64,000 bases of DNA from Jeotgalibacillus salarius (GCF_004405125.1 NZ_SORX01000005.1:186001-250000); one strand, 5' to 3'. Counted from the first letter of the stretch, positions 19,752 to 30,585 are shown. Numbers and translations: made by a program. The notes: a model not told the origin generated them from the sequence alone.

Positions 19752-20006
19752 CATTATATGAACGAATACCGATGATGGAGAATAGTAAACGAGAGAATGT
19801 ATGTATAGAGAGAGTTTGCCACAGGCTGGAAGCAGACTTACATTACGCCTTGTTGAATGAACACTCCGTAGGTTTTTTCCTGAAATGCAGTAGGGAAGAA
19901 CGTCAGCAGGCGTTAACTGCTTAAAGTGGAAGCTCAGGCTTCAATTAGGGTGGCACCGCGGAAAATCCCGTCCCTTGTTTTCGAACAAGGGACGGGATTT
20001 TTTTAT
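19752..20006 (+). promoter_or_regulatory. T-box leader of hisS-aspS
   Basis: The T-box sequence AGGGTGGCACCGCG (19947-19960) is followed by a perfect terminator whose arms carry ATCCCGTCCCTTGTT and its complement, then seven T. Stem I shows AGTA facing GAA in the specifier loop, with AACGAG/CTTGTT above and GGAG/CTCC below. Uncharged tRNA would pair with the specifier and the antiterminator bulge and allow read-through. The 3' loop (19855-19863, GAATGAACA) offers overlapping GAA, AAC and, reaching one base into the stem, CAC triplets, so the sensed tRNA is not obvious. Confidence 0.9.
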
Positions 20007-20050
20007 TTTGTCTGCACACCAGCAGGATTTAATCGAAGGAGGAAATATAA

Positions 20051-21316
20051 ATGGCAATTAATATACCCAGAGGTACTCAGGATATTTTACCTGGTGTCTC
20101 AGAGCACTGGCAGTTTATTGAACAGACTGCAGCAGAAATCTGCAGGCAGTATCAATATAAAGAAATTCGTACGCCGATCTTTGAACACACAGAGTTATTT
20201 GAAAGAGGCGTTGGAGATACAACGGATATTGTTCAAAAAGAAATGTATACATTTAAAGACCGGGGAGATCGGAATTTAACACTTCGTCCTGAAGGTACTG
20301 CAAGCGTAGTGCGTTCATATGTTCAGCATAAGATGCATGGTCAGCCGGTTCAGCCGGTCAAGCTGTTCTATACGGGGCCTATGTTCAGATACGAGAGACC
20401 GCAGGCAGGCCGTTTTCGTCAATTTGTTCAATTCGGTGTTGAAGCGATCGGCAGTGATGATCCTGCAATTGATGCAGAAGTCATTTCACTTGCAATGGAA
20501 TTATACAGCCGTCTCGGATTGAAAAAAGTAAAGCTTGTCCTGAATAGTCTTGGGGATACAGAAAGCCGGAGCGCTCATAAAAATGCGCTCATTGAACACT
20601 TCAGTCCGAGAATTGATGAATTTTGTTCAGACTGCCAGGTTCGTCTCGATAAAAACCCGCTTAGAATTCTTGATTGTAAAAAAGACCGGGGACATGAATT
20701 GATAGAAAATGCTTCTTCCTTAAAGGATTATTTGAATGAAGATTCTCAACACTACTTTGAAAAAGTGAAGCGATATTTAGATGTTATGGGGATTGAATAT
20801 GAACTTGATCCTAATCTGGTGCGCGGACTTGACTATTATAACCACACAGCTTTTGAAATTATGAGTGATGCTGAAGGCTTTGGTGCGATTACAACGTTGT
20901 GTGGAGGCGGCCGTTATAACGGACTGACTGAAGAAATTGGCGGTCCTGCATCGCCGGGCATTGGTTTTGCACTGAGTATTGAGAGATTGATGGCAGCACT
21001 TGAAGCTGAAAATATTGCGCTTCCGATCAATGATCAGGTGGACTGTTACTTTGTTGCAATGGGAGAAGCAGCGAAAGAAAAAGCAGTTGCTTTATCTTTT
21101 GAAGCCCGTAAAAATGGGTTAAGCGTTGAACTTGATTACCTGAATCGCAAAATGAAGGGGCAGTTTAAGGCGGCAGATCGTATGAAAGCAGCTAATGTTG
21201 TAATTATCGGTGAAGATGAGTTGAATACAGGTAAGGCAGCTGTAAAGAATATGGAAAGCGGCACACAGGAAGAAGTGCTTTTTGATGAAATTTTACAATA
21301 TATAGAGAAAGCTTAG
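20051..21316 (+). CDS. hisS: Histidyl-tRNA synthetase
   Basis: 421 residues. Class II synthetase charging tRNA-His. It starts with the standard [15 protein letters not shown] segment. Class II motif 2 is [21 protein letters not shown]; the HisRS-specific segments [12 protein letters not shown] and GGGRYNGL, motif 3 [12 protein letters not shown], and a C-terminal anticodon-binding domain follow. GGAGGAAAT precedes the ATG. It is controlled by the T-box leader and co-transcribed with aspS 12 bp downstream. Confidence 0.97.
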   Translation: MAINIPRGTQDILPGVSEHWQFIEQTAAEICRQYQYKEIRTPIFEHTELFERGVGDTTDIVQKEMYTFKDRGDRNLTLRPEGTASVVRSYVQHKMHGQPVQPVKLFYTGPMFRYERPQAGRFRQFVQFGVEAIGSDDPAIDAEVISLAMELYSRLGLKKVKLVLNSLGDTESRSAHKNALIEHFSPRIDEFCSDCQVRLDKNPLRILDCKKDRGHELIENASSLKDYLNEDSQHYFEKVKRYLDVMGIEYELDPNLVRGLDYYNHTAFEIMSDAEGFGAITTLCGGGRYNGLTEEIGGPASPGIGFALSIERLMAALEAENIALPINDQVDCYFVAMGEAAKEKAVALSFEARKNGLSVELDYLNRKMKGQFKAADRMKAANVVIIGEDELNTGKAAVKNMESGTQEEVLFDEILQYIEKA

Positions 21317-21328
21317 GGAGGAATTCAA

Positions 21329-23104
21329 ATGTTTGGACGTTCATTTTACTGCGGTGAAGTACCTGAAGCCGCAATTGGAGAAAAGATTACTTTAAAAGGG
21401 TGGGTCCAAAAAAGACGGGACCTTGGAGGACTGATATTTATTGACCTGCGTGACAGGTCAGGCATCGTTCAGGTTGTCTTTAACCCTGAAACATCAAAAG
21501 AAGCGCTTGAGACTGCTGAAGGAATTCGCAGCGAATATGTTTTAAGTATTGAAGGTACTGTGCAGGCTCGGGGAGAGGGGACTGTAAACCCAAACCTCGC
21601 AACCGGATCAATCGAAATACAGGCAGAAGAAGTAACTGTTTTAAGCAGTGCAAAAACCCCTCCATTCGCGATCGAGGATAAAGCCGAAACTGCTGAAGAG
21701 ATCCGTCTGAAGTATCGTTACCTTGATCTTCGTCGTCCTGTGATGGCAGAGACTTTTAAAATGCGTCACAGTATCACAAAGTCTGTTCGCAGATTCCTTG
21801 ATGATGAGCAATTTATCGAAGTTGAAACACCAATGCTGACTAAGAGCACGCCTGAAGGTGCGCGTGACTATCTTGTACCGAGCAGAGTGCATGAAGGTGA
21901 GTTTTACGCACTGCCGCAGTCACCACAACTTTTTAAACAGCTGTTAATGGTCGGCGGTTTTGACCGCTATTATCAAATTGCGAGATGTTTCCGTGATGAG
22001 GACCTTCGAGCTGACAGACAGCCTGAGTTCACTCAGATTGATATTGAGACGAGCTTCATGAGCCAGGAAGACATCATGACGATGAACGAAAACATGCTTT
22101 TCCAGATGATGAAAGACGTGAAAGGCCTTGAAATTCAGCTGCCAATTCCGCGTATGACTTATTCGGATGCAATGGAACGTTTTGGTTCTGACAAGCCGGA
22201 TACGCGTTTTGGTATGGAACTGATTAATGTTTCATCCATTGTTGAAAGTTCAGGCTTTAAGGTATTCAGTGGAGCAGTATCGAGCGGAGGTCAGGTTAAA
22301 CTGATCAATGCAAAACAGGCAGCAGATCAGTATTCCCGAAAAGATATTGATGCACTTGGAGAATTTGCAGGTCGCTACGGAGCAAAAGGTCTTGCATGGC
22401 TAAAAGTAACAGAAGAAGGTTTTGCAGGACCAATTGCAAAGTTCTTTGATGAAAAAGAACAAAAAGAGCTGACTGCAGCAGCTGGAGCAGAAGCTGGAGA
22501 TCTTCTTTTATTCGTAGCCGATAAGAAATCAGTTGTAGCGGATGCACTTGGTGCGCTCCGTTCGAAACTTGGTAAAGAGCTTGACCTGATCGATGAAACT
22601 GCATTTAACTTCCTGTGGGTAACTGACTGGCCGTTATTTGAGTATGATGAAGACGAGGGCCGTTATTACGCAGCACATCATCCTTTCACAATGCCGGTAA
22701 GGGAAGATCTTCACCTGCTGGATTCAGATCCTGGCGCAGTCAGAGCGCAGGCATATGACATAGTGTTAAATGGCTATGAATTGGGCGGTGGATCTCTTCG
22801 TATTTTCGAAAGGGACATACAGGAGAAGATGTTTGAAGTTCTTGGATTTTCTAAAGAAGAAGCAGTAGATCAATTTGGATTCCTGCTTGAAGCATTTGAA
22901 TACGGCACTCCTCCACATGGTGGGATCGCACTTGGGCTTGACCGACTAGTTATGCTTCTTGCCGGAAGTACAAACCTGCGCGACACAATTGCTTTCCCAA
23001 AAACAGCGAGTGCAAGCTGTGTGTTAACAGACGCTCCGGGCCAGGTGAGCGAGGCACAATTGGATGAATTAAATCTATCACTGAATCTTCAGAAAAATCT
23101 ATAA
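21329..23104 (+). CDS. aspS: Aspartyl-tRNA synthetase (bacterial type)
   Basis: 591 residues. N-terminal OB anticodon-binding domain ([25 protein letters not shown]), class II core with [14 protein letters not shown] and [18 protein letters not shown], a bacterial GAD insertion (about 310-420), and C-terminal motif 3 [21 protein letters not shown] precedes the ATG. The hisS-aspS pairing is standard in Bacilli. A 6S RNA gene begins about 50 bp downstream. Confidence 0.97.
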   Translation: MFGRSFYCGEVPEAAIGEKITLKGWVQKRRDLGGLIFIDLRDRSGIVQVVFNPETSKEALETAEGIRSEYVLSIEGTVQARGEGTVNPNLATGSIEIQAEEVTVLSSAKTPPFAIEDKAETAEEIRLKYRYLDLRRPVMAETFKMRHSITKSVRRFLDDEQFIEVETPMLTKSTPEGARDYLVPSRVHEGEFYALPQSPQLFKQLLMVGGFDRYYQIARCFRDEDLRADRQPEFTQIDIETSFMSQEDIMTMNENMLFQMMKDVKGLEIQLPIPRMTYSDAMERFGSDKPDTRFGMELINVSSIVESSGFKVFSGAVSSGGQVKLINAKQAADQYSRKDIDALGEFAGRYGAKGLAWLKVTEEGFAGPIAKFFDEKEQKELTAAAGAEAGDLLLFVADKKSVVADALGALRSKLGKELDLIDETAFNFLWVTDWPLFEYDEDEGRYYAAHHPFTMPVREDLHLLDSDPGAVRAQAYDIVLNGYELGGGSLRIFERDIQEKMFEVLGFSKEEAVDQFGFLLEAFEYGTPPHGGIALGLDRLVMLLAGSTNLRDTIAFPKTASASCVLTDAPGQVSEAQLDELNLSLNLQKNL

Positions 23105-23120
23105 TTTTTCGTCTTAACAA

Positions 23121-23149
23121 TTGTTTTTTGATTAATCGTATGCTATGAT
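23121..23149 (+). promoter_or_regulatory. Sigma-A promoter of 6S RNA
   Basis: TTGTTT (23121-23126), 17-bp spacer, TATGAT (23144-23149). The expected start is near 23156, where the RNA's closing stem begins. Confidence 0.75.
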
Positions 23150-23155
23150 GATTTC

Positions 23156-23354
23156 ACAAGGTAAGTCCTGAAGTGTTCGTTTTAATATCCATCAGTTTTG
23201 ACCGAACAATTCAATATCCGGGAGTTCGCGTTTTTCAGTCGCTTGCACGCCCTTTGCGGGGAAGCATAAAACTGAAAATAGGACACCCACCTGCTGAGAG
23301 CGGGTTCAAAACGATAGATTCCTACATCAAACGGCACAATCGGGATTTACCCAC
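23156..23354 (+). ncRNA. ssrS: 6S RNA (SsrS/BsrA type)
   Basis: 6S RNA mimics an open promoter and sequesters sigma-A RNA polymerase. Four things support this. It lies in the aspS-tcdA gap, where I recall B. subtilis encoding 6S-1 (BsrA). The length is about 200 nt. A long closing stem pairs GGTAAGTCCTGAAGTG with CAATCGGGATTTACC plus flanking bases, with G-U pairs. Centrally, TTCAGTCGCTTGC and AAACTGAAAATAGGACACC resemble the Bacillus 6S core. It has its own promoter and terminator. An 80-codon ORF over it is not a gene. Confidence 0.85.
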
Positions 23355-23366
23355 ATCTTACATACG

Positions 23367-23403
23367 AAACAAGCCTGGAGCTTTTGCTCCGGGCTTGTTT
23401 TAT
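23367..23403 (+). terminator. Terminator of 6S RNA
   Basis: AAACAAGCCtGGAGC pairs with GCTCCgGGCTTGTTT around a TTTT loop, followed by T residues. Confidence 0.85.
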
Positions 23404-23495
23404 GTAAGGTGTTGAAAAAGATAAACAGTAAGTTGCATGAAGTTAAAATTTACGCTATTCTAAAAACCGCTAATCCAATAAACGGAGTTGATCTT

Positions 23496-24254
23496 ATGCT
23501 TCACCAATTTTCCAGAAATGAACTTGCGATCGGGTCGGAAGGACTTGATCTTTTAAAAGGTAAAACTGTAGCAGTACTTGGCATCGGAGGCGTTGGTTCT
23601 TTTGCGGCTGAGGCTCTGGCAAGAAGCGGAGTCGGCCGTTTGATCCTTGTAGATAAAGATGATGTGGATATTACAAATGTTAATCGACAAATCATTGCTT
23701 TACTGTCAACGGTTGGTCAGCCAAAAGCTGATCTGATGAAAGAAAGAATTGCGGATATTAACCCTGACTGCGAAGTACACTCTTTAAAAATGTTCTATAC
23801 AGAAGAAACATACGAAGAGTTTTTCAGTTACGGTCTTGATTTTGTTGTGGATGCTTCAGACACAATATCATATAAGATTCATTTGATGAAGGAGTGTCTG
23901 AAAAGAGATATTCCAATTATTTCAAGTATGGGCGCAGCCAACAAAATGGATCCAACGGGCTTTCAGATTTCAGACATATCTAAAACGCACACAGATCCAA
24001 TTGCGAAAATCATTCGAAAACACTTACGAAAAGATGGAATTAAAAAAGGTATTCCGGTTATTTTTTCAGATGAAAGTCCAATTATTACACGTGAAGAGGT
24101 AAATAAAACAGTCGGAAAAGAAAATGCGCCGATAAGAAAAGCAAAAATGCCGCCATCCTCGAATGCTTTTGTTCCATCAGCAGCAGGGCTGATTGCGGCA
24201 AGTTATGTAATGAGAGAATTCTTAAAGGATATCGAGATTAAAACTGTAAGATAA
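23496..24254 (+). CDS. tcdA: tRNA threonylcarbamoyladenosine dehydratase
   Basis: 252 residues, E1-like/ThiF fold. It cyclises t6A37 to ct6A in ANN-decoding tRNAs using ATP. The nucleotide-binding loop is VLGIGGVGSFAAEALARSGVG; DKDDVDITNVNRQ, VDASDT, MGAANKMDPTGF and MPPSSNAFVPSAAGL are family segments. ATG 23496 (CGGAG 8 bp upstream, MLHQFSRNELA matching relatives) is chosen over a long upstream extension to 23409 that has no family resemblance and abuts the 6S terminator. Confidence 0.94.
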   Translation: MLHQFSRNELAIGSEGLDLLKGKTVAVLGIGGVGSFAAEALARSGVGRLILVDKDDVDITNVNRQIIALLSTVGQPKADLMKERIADINPDCEVHSLKMFYTEETYEEFFSYGLDFVVDASDTISYKIHLMKECLKRDIPIISSMGAANKMDPTGFQISDISKTHTDPIAKIIRKHLRKDGIKKGIPVIFSDESPIITREEVNKTVGKENAPIRKAKMPPSSNAFVPSAAGLIAASYVMREFLKDIEIKTVR

Positions 24255-24280
24255 AAAACGGCTTTCATGCCGTTTTTTTA
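24255..24280 (+). terminator. Terminator after tcdA
   Basis: AAAAACGGC pairs with GCCGTTTTT around TTTCAT, followed by a T run. Confidence 0.85.
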
Positions 24281-24346
24281 TTTTGTCTGAAACTTTTTTC
24301 CATTTGGTGCGTAAATAGTATCAGAAAGAAAAAAGGGGAGTGGAAA

Positions 24347-25279
24347 ATGAGCACGCAAGTTGTTGAACTTAGAAAAGTCACGAAAAAAATTCGCAGTAAA
24401 ACAATTATTGATGATATTTCTTTCAACGTTTACACTGGTGAAGTTTTTGGTTTTCTGGGGCCAAATGGCGCTGGTAAAACGACGACAATCCGTATGATTG
24501 TGGGCTTGATGGAGATGTCTTCAGGTGACATTGTGATTAATGGTAAAAGTATTAAAACCGATTTTGAAGATGCAGTTCGCCATGTAGGCGCAATCGTTGA
24601 AAATCCTGAAATGTATAAATTCATGTCAGGTTATAAGAATTTAGTCCATTATTCAAGAATGTACAAAGGAATTTCCAAAGAAAAAATTGATGAAGTAGTC
24701 AAGCTGGTAGGTCTTGAAGGCAGGATCAATGAAAAGGTTAAAACATACTCTCTTGGTATGAGACAAAGACTTGGCATCGCTCAAAGTCTGCTTCATGACC
24801 CAAAAGTACTTATTCTTGATGAACCGACAAATGGACTTGATCCTGCAGGAATACGTGAGATCAGAGATTACATAAGAAAACTTGCAAAAGAAAGAGATAT
24901 GGCTGTCATTGTCTCGAGTCACCTGCTTTCAGAGATGGAAATGATGTGCGACCGAATTGGGATTATTCAGCATGGGAAATTGAAAGATGTGCAATTAATT
25001 GAAGACTTTGTCGGCACGCAGTCTCAAGTATATAAAATTGAGATCTCGAATGCTGATCAGATCGTAGCCAAGATGAGAGCGTCATTTTCTGCTTGGGAGA
25101 TTGAACTGGTGAATCAGGATCTGCTGATCAATTGTAAGAAAGAAGATATACCGGAAATTATCAAGTGGTGTGTCGAAGAAGGGGTTGCAGTGTATGGCGC
25201 AGCAAAGGCTGCAAGAACACTGGAAGACAGATTCCTTGAAGTAACCTCTGATAAAAAGGGGGAACCGGCTAATGTTTAA
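24347..25279 (+). CDS. ABC transporter ATP-binding protein (ABC-2/BcrA-like exporter)
   Basis: 310 residues. Walker A GPNGAGKTTTIR at about 39-50, signature YSLGMRQRLGIAQSL, Walker B LILDEPTNGLDPAG and an H-loop SSHLLSE are intact. A C-terminal domain of about 90 residues is typical of the multidrug/bacitracin-type DrrA/BcrA group. Its end overlaps by 8 bp the permease gene, so the two are coupled. The substrate cannot be told from sequence. B. subtilis has no such pair between tcdA (yrvM) and rarA (yrvN), so this is an insertion into an otherwise collinear block. Confidence 0.9.
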   Translation: MSTQVVELRKVTKKIRSKTIIDDISFNVYTGEVFGFLGPNGAGKTTTIRMIVGLMEMSSGDIVINGKSIKTDFEDAVRHVGAIVENPEMYKFMSGYKNLVHYSRMYKGISKEKIDEVVKLVGLEGRINEKVKTYSLGMRQRLGIAQSLLHDPKVLILDEPTNGLDPAGIREIRDYIRKLAKERDMAVIVSSHLLSEMEMMCDRIGIIQHGKLKDVQLIEDFVGTQSQVYKIEISNADQIVAKMRASFSAWEIELVNQDLLINCKKEDIPEIIKWCVEEGVAVYGAAKAARTLEDRFLEVTSDKKGEPANV

Positions 25280-26213
25280 TTTGATCAGAAATGAATGGAT
25301 GAAGTTGTTCAGCAGACCGGCTACCTATGTGATGACCGGATTGATCGTCCTTGCTGTCATTGCTGCAACAGTCATTACGCTATTTATCAGCTCACTGGGA
25401 GAAGAACAGAGTGATAATTGGCAATCTCAGCTTCAGGCTGAAAATGCGCAGCTTGAACAGACAATTGAAAATGGGGAAGAATGGTTTGCGGGACAGGATC
25501 CGGAAGAACAGCTCGCGATCAATCAATATGCACTTGATAACAACATCCCTCCAAATGATATGAACACTGTCTGGACATACCTTGAGAACAGTACCTTTTT
25601 GATTTCAATCATCGGATTGTTTGCCATCATAGTCGCATCTGGTATCGTCGCAGGTGAGTTCTCCTGGGGAACGATCAAACTACTGATGATCCGGCCGATT
25701 GCCAGGTGGAAAATTCTTTTATCAAAATTTATAACGGTAGGTGCTTTTGGACTTTTCCTGGTGGCAATTACTGCAGTCCTTTCAGTTATTTTAGGATTTA
25801 TCTTCTTTGATCCGGGTTCTTCCGTCAGACTTGTTTTTGAAGATGGACAGATAGTTGAAAAAAGTATGGCAGCATACATTGTGCGTGTATACTTGTTCAA
25901 TTCAATTGATGTCATCATGCTGACAACGATGGCATTTATGATTTCAGCAGTTTTTCGCAGCAGTTCTCTCGCGATTGGGATCAGTCTGTTCCTGCTGTTT
26001 GTTGGCGGAACAGCAACAGGCTTTATCGCAGTATATTATGACTGGGCAAAATACAGTCTCTTTGCAAATACGAATCTTTCATTATACGAAATGAACATGC
26101 CGCTGGTTGAAGGGATGACGATGCAATTTTCCATCATCATGATCCTGATTTATTTCTCTGTATTTATGACATTGGCTTTTACTATTTTTACAAAAAGAGA
26201 TATCGCTTCATAA
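25272..26213 (+). CDS. ABC transporter permease (ABC-2 type)
   Basis: 313 residues with six predicted membrane helices. It begins MFNLIRNEWMKLFSRPATYVM, typical of ABC-2 permeases. A large extracytoplasmic segment (about 40-105, Glu/Gln-rich) lies between helix 1 and helix 2. GEFSWGTIKLLMIRPIARWKILLSKF is the conserved intracellular coupling region. It is the partner of the upstream ATPase and ends at a terminator shared with convergent rarA. Confidence 0.88.
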   Translation: MFNLIRNEWMKLFSRPATYVMTGLIVLAVIAATVITLFISSLGEEQSDNWQSQLQAENAQLEQTIENGEEWFAGQDPEEQLAINQYALDNNIPPNDMNTVWTYLENSTFLISIIGLFAIIVASGIVAGEFSWGTIKLLMIRPIARWKILLSKFITVGAFGLFLVAITAVLSVILGFIFFDPGSSVRLVFEDGQIVEKSMAAYIVRVYLFNSIDVIMLTTMAFMISAVFRSSSLAIGISLFLLFVGGTATGFIAVYYDWAKYSLFANTNLSLYEMNMPLVEGMTMQFSIIMILIYFSVFMTLAFTIFTKRDIAS

Positions 26214-26216
26214 TAA

Positions 26217-26246
26217 AAAATAGGGTGCTCTTCGGCACCCTATTTT
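26217..26246. terminator. Bidirectional terminator overlapping the rarA stop codon
   Basis: AAAATAGGGTGC and GCACCCTATTTT form a perfect 12-bp stem with A and T tracts on opposite sides. The rarA stop (26240-26242) lies inside the right arm, so one sequence serves both convergent transcripts. Confidence 0.85.
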
Positions 26247-27502
26247 AATTTTTCGTATATTTGCTTTAAGGCCTGTTCAAACTTTCCTGTTTCTTTCGGT
26301 TCATAATAAGCTGCCCGTTTAATCGTGTCAGGTAAATACTGCTGCTTCACCCAGCCGCCCGAATAACTGTGAGGATACTTATATTCGGTTCCACGTCCAA
26401 GCTTTTCCGCTCCTTTGTAGTGCGCATCTTTTAAATGGTCAGGAACAGCGCCTGCTTTTCCTTTTCTAATATCACTTAATGCGCTGTCGATCGCTGAAAT
26501 CGCTGAATTTGATTTCGGGGACAGACAAAGCTCAATCACTGCATTGGCAAGTGGAATACGTGCTTCAGGAAAACCGAGGCGTTCTGCTGATTCAATTGCA
26601 GCTAATGTTCGCTGACCTGCCTGAGGACTTGCTAACCCAACATCCTCGTATGCGATCACCAGCAGCCTGCGTGCAATAGTAGGTAAATCACCAGCTTCAA
26701 TTAACCTTCCTAAATAATGAAGTGCTGCATTGGCATCACTTCCGCGAATTGATTTCTGAAATGCACTCATCACATCATAATGCGCATCGCCATCTTTATC
26801 ATGAGAAAAGTATTTTTTCTGAAGACATTCTTCAGCTGTCTGGACGGTAATCTTTATCTTTCCATCTTCATTTTCTTTTGTTGACAAAACCGCAAGTTCT
26901 AAAGCGTTCAGTGCACTTCTAACATCGCCTCCGCTTGCTGATGCAAAGTGACCAAGCGCGTCATCAGTAATATCTATCACCTTATCGCCGAAACCTCTTC
27001 CGTTATCATGAATGGCTCTTTCAACAGCGGCTCTCATTTCACGCTCTTCAAGCGGCTTCAATTCAAAAATCTGGACTCTGCTTCTAATGGCAGGGTTAAT
27101 CGCATGATATGGATTGCTGGTTGTTGCGCCAATTAAGATGACTGTGCCGTTTTCCAGATGAGGGAGTAAAAAATCCTGTTTAGTTTTATCGAGGCGGTGC
27201 ACTTCATCCAACAGGAGAATTACACGGCCGGACATCTTACCTTCCTGAACAACTGCTTCCATATCTTTCTTATTATTGGACACTGCATTCAGCATTCTGA
27301 AGGCATATTTCGTACTGCCCGCAATTGCTGAAGCAATAGACGTCTTTCCAATTCCGGGAGGACCGTACAAAATCATCGATGACAACTGATTAGCCTCTAC
27401 CATTCTTCTGATAATCTTACCTTCTCCAACCAGATGTTCCTGCCCGATGATTTCATCAATCTCAGCAGGACGCATTCTGAAAGCCAGTGGTTTAACTGCC
27501 AT
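26240..27502 (-). CDS. rarA: Replication-associated recombination protein A (MgsA/Mgs1 AAA+ ATPase)
   Basis: 420 residues. RarA acts at stalled replication forks and single-strand gaps. Walker A ILYGPPGIGKTSIASAIAG at about 45-60, Walker B LLDEVHRLDKTKQDFLLPHLE, GATTSNPYHAINPAIRSR, then the RarA C-terminal oligomerisation region with RGSDANAALHYLGRLIEAGDL and YKYPHSYSGGWVKQQYLP. CGGAGGGGATT precedes the ATG. It is divergent from cymR. Confidence 0.95.
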   Translation of the reverse strand: MAVKPLAFRMRPAEIDEIIGQEHLVGEGKIIRRMVEANQLSSMILYGPPGIGKTSIASAIAGSTKYAFRMLNAVSNNKKDMEAVVQEGKMSGRVILLLDEVHRLDKTKQDFLLPHLENGTVILIGATTSNPYHAINPAIRSRVQIFELKPLEEREMRAAVERAIHDNGRGFGDKVIDITDDALGHFASASGGDVRSALNALELAVLSTKENEDGKIKITVQTAEECLQKKYFSHDKDGDAHYDVMSAFQKSIRGSDANAALHYLGRLIEAGDLPTIARRLLVIAYEDVGLASPQAGQRTLAAIESAERLGFPEARIPLANAVIELCLSPKSNSAISAIDSALSDIRKGKAGAVPDHLKDAHYKGAEKLGRGTEYKYPHSYSGGWVKQQYLPDTIKRAAYYEPKETGKFEQALKQIYEKLK

Positions 27503-27572
27503 TTAATCCCCTCCGTTTACTTTATACATCATAATCATATAAACTGCATCAATGCCAATTCTAAGGGTTATA

Positions 27573-27581
27573 TGCTATAAT
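27573..27581 (+). promoter_or_regulatory. Extended -10 promoter of cymR-iscS-mnmA
   Basis: TGCTATAAT is an extended -10 (TATAAT 27576-27581) about 35 bp upstream of cymR; the -35 is weak (TGCCAA). Confidence 0.55.
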
Positions 27582-27616
27582 GGCAAAAGCAAATTAGGCG
27601 TAAAGGTGGATGACAC

Positions 27617-28036
27617 ATGAAAGTCTCAACAAAAGGCCGCTACGGTCTGACAATCATGATTGAACTGGCAAAAAATTATGGAGAAGGTCCAATCTCTTTG
27701 AAATCTATTGCAACAACACATAGTTTATCTGAACATTATCTTGAGCAGCTAATCGCTCCGCTCAGAAATTCAGGCTTTGTAAAGAGCGTCAGAGGCGCTT
27801 ATGGCGGATATGTTTTAGCAGATGAACCTGCGAATATTACAGCAGGAGATATTATCAGAACGTTAGAAGGGCCAATCAGTCCTGTTGAAGGTCTTGAAAA
27901 TGAAGCGCCGCCACAAAAGGAATTATGGATCCGAATCAGGGATGCTGTAAGGAATGTTCTGGACCATACGACAATTGAAGATTTAGCAAACTATACAGAA
28001 GAAGGCGAATCAGACGCCTACATGTTCTATATTTAA
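27617..28036 (+). CDS. cymR: Rrf2-family cysteine metabolism repressor CymR
   Basis: 139 residues. Begins MKVSTKGRYGLTIMIELA, the Rrf2 winged-helix signature; RGAYGGYVLADEPANITAGDI is the wing and dimerisation region. There are no Cys residues in the middle cluster, so it is not a Fe-S IscR/NsrR type, which supports CymR. In Bacillus, CymR with CysK represses sulfur-acquisition genes. It is followed 15 bp later by the cysteine desulfurase gene, a conserved pair. Confidence 0.92.
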   Translation: MKVSTKGRYGLTIMIELAKNYGEGPISLKSIATTHSLSEHYLEQLIAPLRNSGFVKSVRGAYGGYVLADEPANITAGDIIRTLEGPISPVEGLENEAPPQKELWIRIRDAVRNVLDHTTIEDLANYTEEGESDAYMFYI

Positions 28037-28051
28037 CAGGAGGGTTTTGGT

Positions 28052-29188
28052 TTGAACAGAATTTATGCTGATCACGCTGCAACGACCCCTATGCTTCCTG
28101 AAGTATCCACTGTAATGATAAAGATCATGGAGGAGACATATGGAAACCCTTCAAGTATCCATCAGACAGGAAGAGCAGCGAGAAAAATATTGGATGATGC
28201 GAGAACGCTGATAGCTGGTAAGCTTGGCGTTCATTTTAATGAGATTCATTTTACGAGCGGTGGCACTGAAGCGGACAACCTCGCTATTTTCGGTGCAGTT
28301 GATGCGATGAAAGATAAAGGTAAACACATTATTACGACTGCTGTTGAGCACCATGCAGTATTACACCCTTGCCAGGAGCTTGAAAAACGAGGGTTTGATG
28401 TCACATATCTTCAAGTGGATGACACTGGCAGGGTTAAGATGGAAGAGTTTGAAGCGGCTCTTCGTGAAGATACGATATTGGTAACCATCATGTATGGCAA
28501 TAATGAATCAGGCACGCTTCAGCCGATCAGCGAAATTGGACAAGTAGTAAAGAGCCATCAGGCTATTTTTCATACAGATGCTGTCCAGGCTTTGGGACTG
28601 ATAAAAATTGATGTTGAAGCAGAAGGAATTGATATGTTGTCTGCCTCTTCACATAAGATTAACGGTCCAAAAGGTGCGGGGTTTTTGTATATCAAAAATG
28701 GAACCCCTCATCACGCAACAGTATTTGGCGGGGAGCAGGAACGTAAGAAAAGAGCAGGGACAGAAAATTTATCAGCGATTGCAGGCTTTGCTGAAGCTTT
28801 TAAAATGAGCTTTGCTAAAAGTGAAGAAAAATCAGCGTATCTGGTTGAATTAAAAGAAACGCTCCTTTCAGAATTAAATCAACAGGACGTTCAATTTGAG
28901 GTAAACGGATCTCTTGAGCATTCACTTCCACACGTGATAAACTTAAGCATTCCAGGAGCTGAGATTGAATCCCTGCTCATTAATCTTGATCTGGAAGGGA
29001 TTGCTGCATCAAGCGGCTCAGCCTGCACAGCAGGATCAGTAGAACCATCACACGTGCTCGCTGCTATGTATGGAGCAAATAGTGAAAAGCTTTTTAATTC
29101 AGTCCGGTTTAGCTTTGGATATAACAACACGGTTGAAGATGCAGCGTTTATTGCTCAAAGTATAAAGAAAATTACAGACCGCTTTTAG
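28052..29188 (+). CDS. iscS: Cysteine desulfurase (IscS/YrvO type, for tRNA 2-thiouridine)
   Basis: 378 residues, PLP-dependent class V fold. Motifs: ADHAATTPM at the N-terminus, TSGGTEADNLAI, the PLP lysine in SSHKINGPKG, and the sulfur-carrying Cys in SGSACTAGSVEPSHVL. The adjacent mnmA (24 bp) indicates that it supplies persulfide for tRNA s2U34, as B. subtilis YrvO does. The start is TTG 28052, 7 bp after AGGAGGG; no other start fits. Confidence 0.94.
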   Translation: MNRIYADHAATTPMLPEVSTVMIKIMEETYGNPSSIHQTGRAARKILDDARTLIAGKLGVHFNEIHFTSGGTEADNLAIFGAVDAMKDKGKHIITTAVEHHAVLHPCQELEKRGFDVTYLQVDDTGRVKMEEFEAALREDTILVTIMYGNNESGTLQPISEIGQVVKSHQAIFHTDAVQALGLIKIDVEAEGIDMLSASSHKINGPKGAGFLYIKNGTPHHATVFGGEQERKKRAGTENLSAIAGFAEAFKMSFAKSEEKSAYLVELKETLLSELNQQDVQFEVNGSLEHSLPHVINLSIPGAEIESLLINLDLEGIAASSGSACTAGSVEPSHVLAAMYGANSEKLFNSVRFSFGYNNTVEDAAFIAQSIKKITDRF

Positions 29189-29212
29189 CGGTTAATGATA
29201 AAGGTGATATAA

Positions 29213-30328
<1,116 letters not shown>

Positions 30329-30379
30329 TTTCTGGGTTTGATTTTATTTTTGTGAGGATAATAACCTTGTACTAGCACA

Positions 30380-30504
30380 CTGTTTATCTCTGCGGAAGGC
30401 GATGGCTCAGAAAAGCGTGACAGCTGAGACCCCACAGAGCTTTAGCTCGAGGAAGCTCAGCGCACGCCGCGCGGAAAGCTTCCGCCTGGAGCTGCGATAA
30501 ACAG
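30380..30504 (+). repeat. Copy B of the dispersed intergenic repeat with perfect 9-bp inverted ends
   Basis: CTGTTTATC (30380-30388) and GATAAACAG (30496-30504) bound a 125-bp GC-rich block. It contains GATGGCTCAG, GACAGCTGAGACCCC, GCTCAGCGCACGCCGCG and GGAAAGCTTCCGCCTGGAG, each matching copies A and E with a few changes. It fills most of the mnmA to TPR-gene gap, and no gene is there. Confidence 0.75.
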
Positions 30505-30576
30505 CAATGTTACAGAGTTTTTATAAGTGTGACCTTTTGTGAAGCTGATTCACATCAGGTCATTTTTTGTGCCTTA

Positions 30577-30585
30577 TGGTATACT
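30577..30585 (+). promoter_or_regulatory. Extended -10 promoter of the TPR gene-recD2 unit
   Basis: TGGTATACT is an extended -10 (TATACT 30580-30585) about 37 bp before the TPR gene; no good -35. Confidence 0.45.

Noticed and set aside
23173-23415. 80-codon plus-strand ORF between aspS and tcdA
   Set aside because: It lies over the 6S RNA and its terminator, has no ribosome binding site and no family resemblance.
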